From NCBI GenBank assembly GCA_016712045.1, contig JADJRV010000021.1, forward strand, positions 37,019-101,018: a stretch of 64,000 nucleotides of DNA. Direction: 5' to 3'. A program made the position numbers and the translations under genes. Below, piece by piece: positions 60,067 through 64,000 of this stretch (positions are counted from its first letter, which is position 1; each line of letters opens with the position of its first letter). Below the pieces are notes generated by a model. That model was not told the DNA's origin, searched no databases, and saw nothing but the letters and a program-made list of their open reading frames with translations. The DNA is from Chloracidobacterium sp. GTDB lineage: Bacteria; Acidobacteriota; Blastocatellia; Pyrinomonadales; Pyrinomonadaceae.

Positions 60067-60667
60067 ATATCTTTCCGTGCTCGATCCTCACCATGCCCTG
60101 ATCAGCAAACCGACGGATCACGCGGATGGTCGTTTCAGTTGTCAGGCTTGCCATTTCTGCTATATCTTGTCGACGGACAGGTATCCGAAATGGCAGTGAT
60201 GCCTCTTCTTCAGTCAGTTTGATAAGGACACGTCCAACGCGGTGCTCGGGCGAGGCAGTCGCGAGGGTGCGGATCATCGACGTCTTTTCCCGTAGCATCT
60301 CGCACGTCCAGCCGATGACCTCAAACGCAAACTCGGGCGAGTCGCGTAGAATATCCAAAAAAACACTGCGGCTGATCTGCAGCAGTTCAGTTTTCTCGAC
60401 TGCGATCGCCGTAGATGGATAAGGTGCTCCGTCAAATACAGGCGGTACGGCGAACATCTCACCGGTGCGAAAAATGCCGATTATCACTTCCTTGCCTACC
60501 TCAGGGTTACGGATCATTTTCACCGCACCAGAGAGCACGATAGGAAGAAAATCCGCCTTGTCGCCGCGGGCAAATACCTCTTGGTCTTCGCCGTATGAAC
60601 TTCTATGCCCGAACAAATGTAGCTTCTCGACAAGTTCGTCGCTGATGTTTTCGAGAAGTGGTTTCAT
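60023..60667 (-). CDS. Crp/Fnr-family regulator, DNR/NnrR-like
   Basis: 214 residues from the ATG at 60667. cAMP-binding-like beta-roll (YGEDQEVFARGDKADFLPIVLSGAVKMIRNPEVGKEVIIGIFRTGEMFAV), a long dimer helix, and helix-turn-helix VRRQDIAEMASLTTETTIRVIRRFADQGMVRIEHG. No N-terminal Cys cluster, so not FNR itself; DNR-like NO sensing is suggested by the adjacent norB. Begins 28 bases after the UbiA gene on the same strand. Confidence 0.85.
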   Translation of the reverse strand: MKPLLENISDELVEKLHLFGHRSSYGEDQEVFARGDKADFLPIVLSGAVKMIRNPEVGKEVIIGIFRTGEMFAVPPVFDGAPYPSTAIAVEKTELLQISRSVFLDILRDSPEFAFEVIGWTCEMLREKTSMIRTLATASPEHRVGRVLIKLTEEEASLPFRIPVRRQDIAEMASLTTETTIRVIRRFADQGMVRIEHGKIFIDSLEPLQRFLRN

Positions 60668-60695
60668 TGCTGAATAAAGACCGCCGCACCAAATG

Positions 60696-61535
60696 TTACG
60701 CGAGCAGGATGACGCTGACAAATGCATTGGTGGTGAAAAAAGCGGCGTTCATACGCGAGAGGTTGCCGCCGCGAAGCAGGGCGTGCTGATAGACAAAGAG
60801 TGCCCCGACCCCAATCACTCCTGCGAGTGCGATTGAGGACATCCCGGTCACCAGCCAAAGTAATAACAACACAATAAACGCTTGAAAATGAAAGAGCCGG
60901 GCGATCCAGAGGGAGTTTTTTATCCCGAAACGCGCGGGGATCGAACGTAGGCCGGCCTTGCGGTCGTATTCAAAATCCTGACACGCATACAATACGTCAA
61001 ACCCGGCGGTCCAGATCAGGACAAAGACCGATAACAGGATCGGCACCTCGTCCATCAGGTTACCGCGAACCGCGATCCACGCGGCTGACGGAGAGATGGC
61101 AAGCGCCGCTCCGAGCAGCAGATGCGCAAATACCGTAAAGCGTTTAGCATACGAATAACCGAGTACAAAAAGCAGAGCGACCGGCGACAGAGCGAACGTG
61201 AGCCAATTGAGCGACCACGCGGCGAGGACAAATACGGCGACCGAAATGTAGAGAAAAACCCAGGCGAATGTCAGCGAGAGTTTGCCGGATGGTAACTCGC
61301 GGTTCGCGGTGCGTGGATTTGCGGCGTCGATGTCGCGGTCGATAATGCGATTAAATGTCATCGCTGCCGAGCGTGCTCCGACCATCGCGACCGTGATCCA
61401 CAATATCTGCCGCCAAGTCGGCAAACCGTTTGCCGCGAGGATAGACCCCAGAAAAGCGAACGGCAGTGCGAACAGCGTGTGCTCGAACTTGATCATCGCG
61501 AGCGTGGTCTTTAGTTTTTGCCAGATGGATGCCAT
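60696..61535 (-). CDS. UbiA-family prenyltransferase (probable MqnP, menaquinone pathway)
   Basis: 279 residues, about eight membrane helices. First Asp-rich motif is NRIIDRDIDAANPRTANRELPSG, second is YACQDFEYDRKAGLRSIPARFG. Members attach a prenyl chain to an aromatic acid; in genomes with the futalosine pathway this copy (MqnP) prenylates the naphthoate-type intermediate. mqnE nearby supports this over ubiquinone synthesis. Confidence 0.85.
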   Translation of the reverse strand: MASIWQKLKTTLAMIKFEHTLFALPFAFLGSILAANGLPTWRQILWITVAMVGARSAAMTFNRIIDRDIDAANPRTANRELPSGKLSLTFAWVFLYISVAVFVLAAWSLNWLTFALSPVALLFVLGYSYAKRFTVFAHLLLGAALAISPSAAWIAVRGNLMDEVPILLSVFVLIWTAGFDVLYACQDFEYDRKAGLRSIPARFGIKNSLWIARLFHFQAFIVLLLLWLVTGMSSIALAGVIGVGALFVYQHALLRGGNLSRMNAAFFTTNAFVSVILLA

Positions 61536-61595
61536 GCCAAACGGAAGATTCTAGCACAATACCGCTCGCACCGCTCCGCGCGGTAGAATGTAGCA

Positions 61596-62131
61596 ATGCC
61601 CAGCGGACGCCACATGATGTCATAACGGTTTTTCTCGCTCTTCCCGCGTTTGCGGCGACCTATGCGGTGACGCGGAATTCGTTTGCGTCGGCGGTCGTCG
61701 CTGTGGCTTTTATCTTTGGCGGTATCATGTTCGGGCCTGATCTTGATACGGTCTCACGGCAATATTCGCGGTGGTTTATCTTTCGATTTTTATGGTATCC
61801 GTACCGGTCGTTTTTCAAACACCGGTCGCGGTTCTCGCACGGGCTGATATTTGGGGCATTGATCCGGGTTGTATATTTTCTTGGTGTTTTGACGATCGCG
61901 GTCTATCTTTCGGCGGTCGCGGGGTACGGCATCGCGGGCGGTAAATCACCTCCCGCATTGTCGGATTTTGCCGAGGCGTGGCGAAGTATCGGGACGGTTG
62001 TTCGCAGAAATCTCGGCGACAATTTTATGCTGCTGACATTTATGGGTTTATGGCTAGGGGCGGCGAGCCATACGTTTACGGATATGGCGGGGTCGTTTAT
62101 TAAGACCGGAAGGGGTATGAAATTTTTCTAA
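61596..62131 (+). CDS. DUF2227-type metal-binding membrane protein, one-base frameshift at the start
   Basis: 178 residues when repaired. The family begins MPSGRTHDxIT. Here ATG CCC AGC GGA CGC at 61596 is followed by a frame break near 61610 (one base lost) and then HDVITVFLALPAFAATYAVTRN. The rest, FGPDLDTVSRQYSRWFIFRFLWYPYRSFFKHRSRFSHG and GAASHTFTDMAG, has the conserved Asp/His residues thought to bind a metal, with three or four membrane helices. Function unknown. Divergent from the UbiA gene. Confidence 0.75.
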
Positions 62132-63335
62132 CCGCGATTGCCGCCGCCGGTGCGGGCGGTGTGCAGACGTTGAGCTTGACGGCGAACGGCGTCAGAGACG
62201 TTACGATTTTTTGAGAGGGCGATCAGGTCGCGTAGCTGCAGACGGCTCATGATCGTGATGGCGCTGCCGATCGGCGTTCGCGGATTTTTAGCAAGGCTGT
62301 GGCCTATCGTATAGCTGCGTGCCCATTGGCGGTTTGACGCGATCTGGCGGAGGATATCCTCGGTGATGGACCGCATCGATGCGATCGACTCGACCTCTTG
62401 CTCGGTGATGCGCGGGTTGTTGACCACAGCGGACGAGACGAGACGGTTGGGGTCGCGAATGAGGATGTTGCGGGCTTCGCGGTCGCCCTTCATACCTAGC
62501 TTGACGCGGTCTTTGACGCCCATCTTCATTACGCGGTTTATCATCGAGATACGTTCGCCCGGTATTTCGTCTTCTTCGTTTTGCAGCTCGCCGATGATCT
62601 TGTGAATTGCGGCCTGACGCTGCTCCTCAGTTTCCTCGTAGATCTCTTCGATGTATTCGAGACTGAGCCACGAGTCGTCGGTTTCGCGGTCGGGAACTTC
62701 AATATGCTGGGCTAAAACAGAGCGTCCTCCGCACTTAGACCGGAATCGGATTGCTCGATAAACTCGGCCGCGGCGTCATTGCCTTGGGCACGCAGCTCGT
62801 TGGCGATCTGCTGGGCGCCGCGTTCTTTTTCAAAAAACTCGCGCTTGATCTCGGTCGCACGCCGCTCAGATTCGGGCGTCCGGCTTGGGTTTTTGAGTAT
62901 CGCGTCTAGGATCGCCGGGTTTTGGATAAGGAGCTGTTGGTTGAGCGAGATCAGCTCGATCAGCGAACCGTTTTGCGTTGCGGCGGCAAATTTGGCGATC
63001 GAACCCGGCGGAGTCTTTGCGTTTGTGAGGATCGTTTCGTGGATCGCGGACGGCAGGTCAGAACGCTCGGCGAAAAATGCCAGCACGATCGGAGCGACGT
63101 CCGCCGAACGGATCGTTTCGGTGAGCGATTCGGCATTTTGCTCGGCTAAGGTGAGGCGTGAGTTTTCTTTTAGCTCGGGGTCGATGCCGTTATAAAAGCT
63201 GACGAGTATCTCAAGCAGATCGGCTTGCGGCAGCGGCAAAATGCCCCGTGACGCTGCCAGTTGCGCAGGACGAGGGGCGGTGCCTTCGACAACGGCTTTG
63301 ACCACCGGATTGCTTGATGCGATCTCAGAACTCAT
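62128..63335 (-). CDS. Hypothetical helical-repeat protein, one-base frameshift
   Basis: 402 residues when repaired. Repeated helical units with NP-R/NPR turns (NPVVKAVVEGTAPRPAQLAASRG, NAKTPPGSIAKFAAAT, NPAILDAILKNPSRTPE, RDPNRLVSSAVVNNPRITEQEVE, KNPRTPIGSAITIMSRL) suggest an LRV/HEAT-like solenoid. The halves are joined by adding one base at the AAAA run 62714-62717, giving QHIEVPDRETDDSWLSLEYIEEI between them. No enzyme motif; similar proteins occur in Acidobacteriota with no assigned role. Confidence 0.7.
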
Positions 63336-63428
63336 AACGAGCTGGAAAACCTGCTATTAAAACTATAAATACTACGGGAGGTCGGACCAATTACTGACAG
63401 CGTCATCATAGCATAATTGAATATAATC

Positions 63429-63457
63429 TTGACTAACCGCCGTGCTTAACATAGTTT
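63429..63457 (+). promoter_or_regulatory. Possible promoter of the nucleotide-sugar dehydrogenase gene
   Basis: TTGACT, 17 bases, TAGTTT, about 75 bases before the ATG at 63531. The -10 is weak. Confidence 0.35.
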
Positions 63458-63530
63458 AATACACAGGGCTTTTCTGCCAGTATCTACCATTTTATTCCGC
63501 AATTCTCAGATATTCTTGACCAGACACACA

Positions 63531-64000
63531 ATGATCAAAGACGAATTACAACAACTGATCTCTGAAAAAAAGGCAACCATCGGCGTCATCGGGCTTGGTT
63601 ACGTGGGACTGCCGCTGATCGTCGAATTTTGCCTCAAAGGTTTTAACGCCGTCGGCTTTGAGGTCGATGAACACAAAACGAGCGAGATAATCGCCGGCCG
63701 CTCATACATCGTTGATGTGACAAGCGAAAACGTCGCAAAGTGCGTTGGCGAAGGCAAACTCACTGCGACGACCGATTTTAGCCAGCTCGCAAATTGCGAC
63801 GTAATTATCATCTGCGTCCCGACGCCGCTACGCAAGACCAAGGATCCGGATATGTCGTATATCCTCACGGCCGGTGCCGAGATCCAAAAATATATGCGGC
63901 CCGGCCAGCTCATCATTTTGGAATCGACGACCTATCCGGGGACGACGGATGAGGTTTTGCAGCCGATGTTTGAGGAAAAAGGATTTAAGCTCGACGAAGG
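63531..64000 (+). CDS. Nucleotide-sugar dehydrogenase (WbpA/UDP-GlcNAc dehydrogenase-like), partial
   Basis: The first 156 residues; the gene runs out of the window. NAD-binding GVIGLGYVGLPLIVEFCLKG, then DVIIICVPTPLRKTKDPDMSYI and IILESTTYPGTTDEVLQPMFEE are typical of UDP-sugar 6-dehydrogenases that make UDP-uronic acids for surface polysaccharides. Substrate (UDP-GlcNAc versus UDP-Glc) cannot be decided from this part. No frameshift seen so far. Confidence 0.88.
   Translation, partial: MIKDELQQLISEKKATIGVIGLGYVGLPLIVEFCLKGFNAVGFEVDEHKTSEIIAGRSYIVDVTSENVAKCVGEGKLTATTDFSQLANCDVIIICVPTPLRKTKDPDMSYILTAGAEIQKYMRPGQLIILESTTYPGTTDEVLQPMFEEKGFKLDE

Overview
The window looks like an Acidobacteriota chromosome, most probably class Blastocatellia (Pyrinomonadaceae-like). 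This is inferred from gene content, not from a marker gene: an Oar-type TonB-dependent receptor with an N-terminal carboxypeptidase-regulatory domain, a Ser/Thr kinase fused to a TolB-like propeller, a fused 2-oxoglutarate dehydrogenase (Kgd type), a dnaK-dnaJ-hspR operon, futalosine-type menaquinone genes, and many secreted proteins with P/T-rich linkers. Base composition is moderate and no rRNA or tRNA gene was seen.

Layout. 1-5.7 kb: ybaB-recR, a phosphoribosyltransferase, a Nudix gene, a glycine-rich RRM protein and an M4 metalloprotease. 6-10 kb: secreted repeat proteins and a BrnT/BrnA toxin-antitoxin pair. 10.5-14.2 kb: proC, tyrS, a metallophosphoesterase and pgsA. 14.4-19.6 kb: secreted proteins, two of them sharing a C-terminal domain. 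19.6-23.5 kb: heat-shock operon with a HAIR operator over its promoter. 23.7-32 kb: the TonB receptor, a TPR/DUF4388 protein and smc. 33-39.4 kb: capA, kgd, nusB and ribH. 39.5-44.7 kb: kinase, RDD protein and sugar epimerase. 44.7-47.7 kb: ferritin-like protein, perR and a damaged katG. 47.7-52.6 kb: small minus-strand genes (hydrolase, RibD-like reductase, DUF1801, two SRPBCC proteins, ArsR, DinB). 52.6-53.9 kb: a REP-associated transposase flanked by palindromes, then arrays of 21-bp repeats. 54.4-64 kb: mqnE, nth, a nitric-oxide module (cupin, quinol NO reductase, group III globin, Crp/Fnr regulator), a UbiA prenyltransferase, and a nucleotide-sugar dehydrogenase cut by the window end.

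Functional links. Menaquinone genes (mqnE, UbiA) lie beside a quinol-oxidising NO reductase. perR sits directly upstream of katG and carries its own operator-like palindrome. hspR closes the operon whose promoter carries its probable binding site.

Data quality. About twenty genes are interrupted by one-base indels, mostly in short homopolymers and mostly losses. They include normally essential or housekeeping genes (smc, kgd, nth). The most economical explanation is residual consensus error, so most broken genes are reported here as single reconstructed genes. katG differs: it lacks about 100 codons.

Most unusual structure: ten TGTGCAA boxes spaced at exactly 21 bp (53595-53790), bracketed by a second 21-bp repeat family and lying next to a transposase with two-hairpin REP modules.
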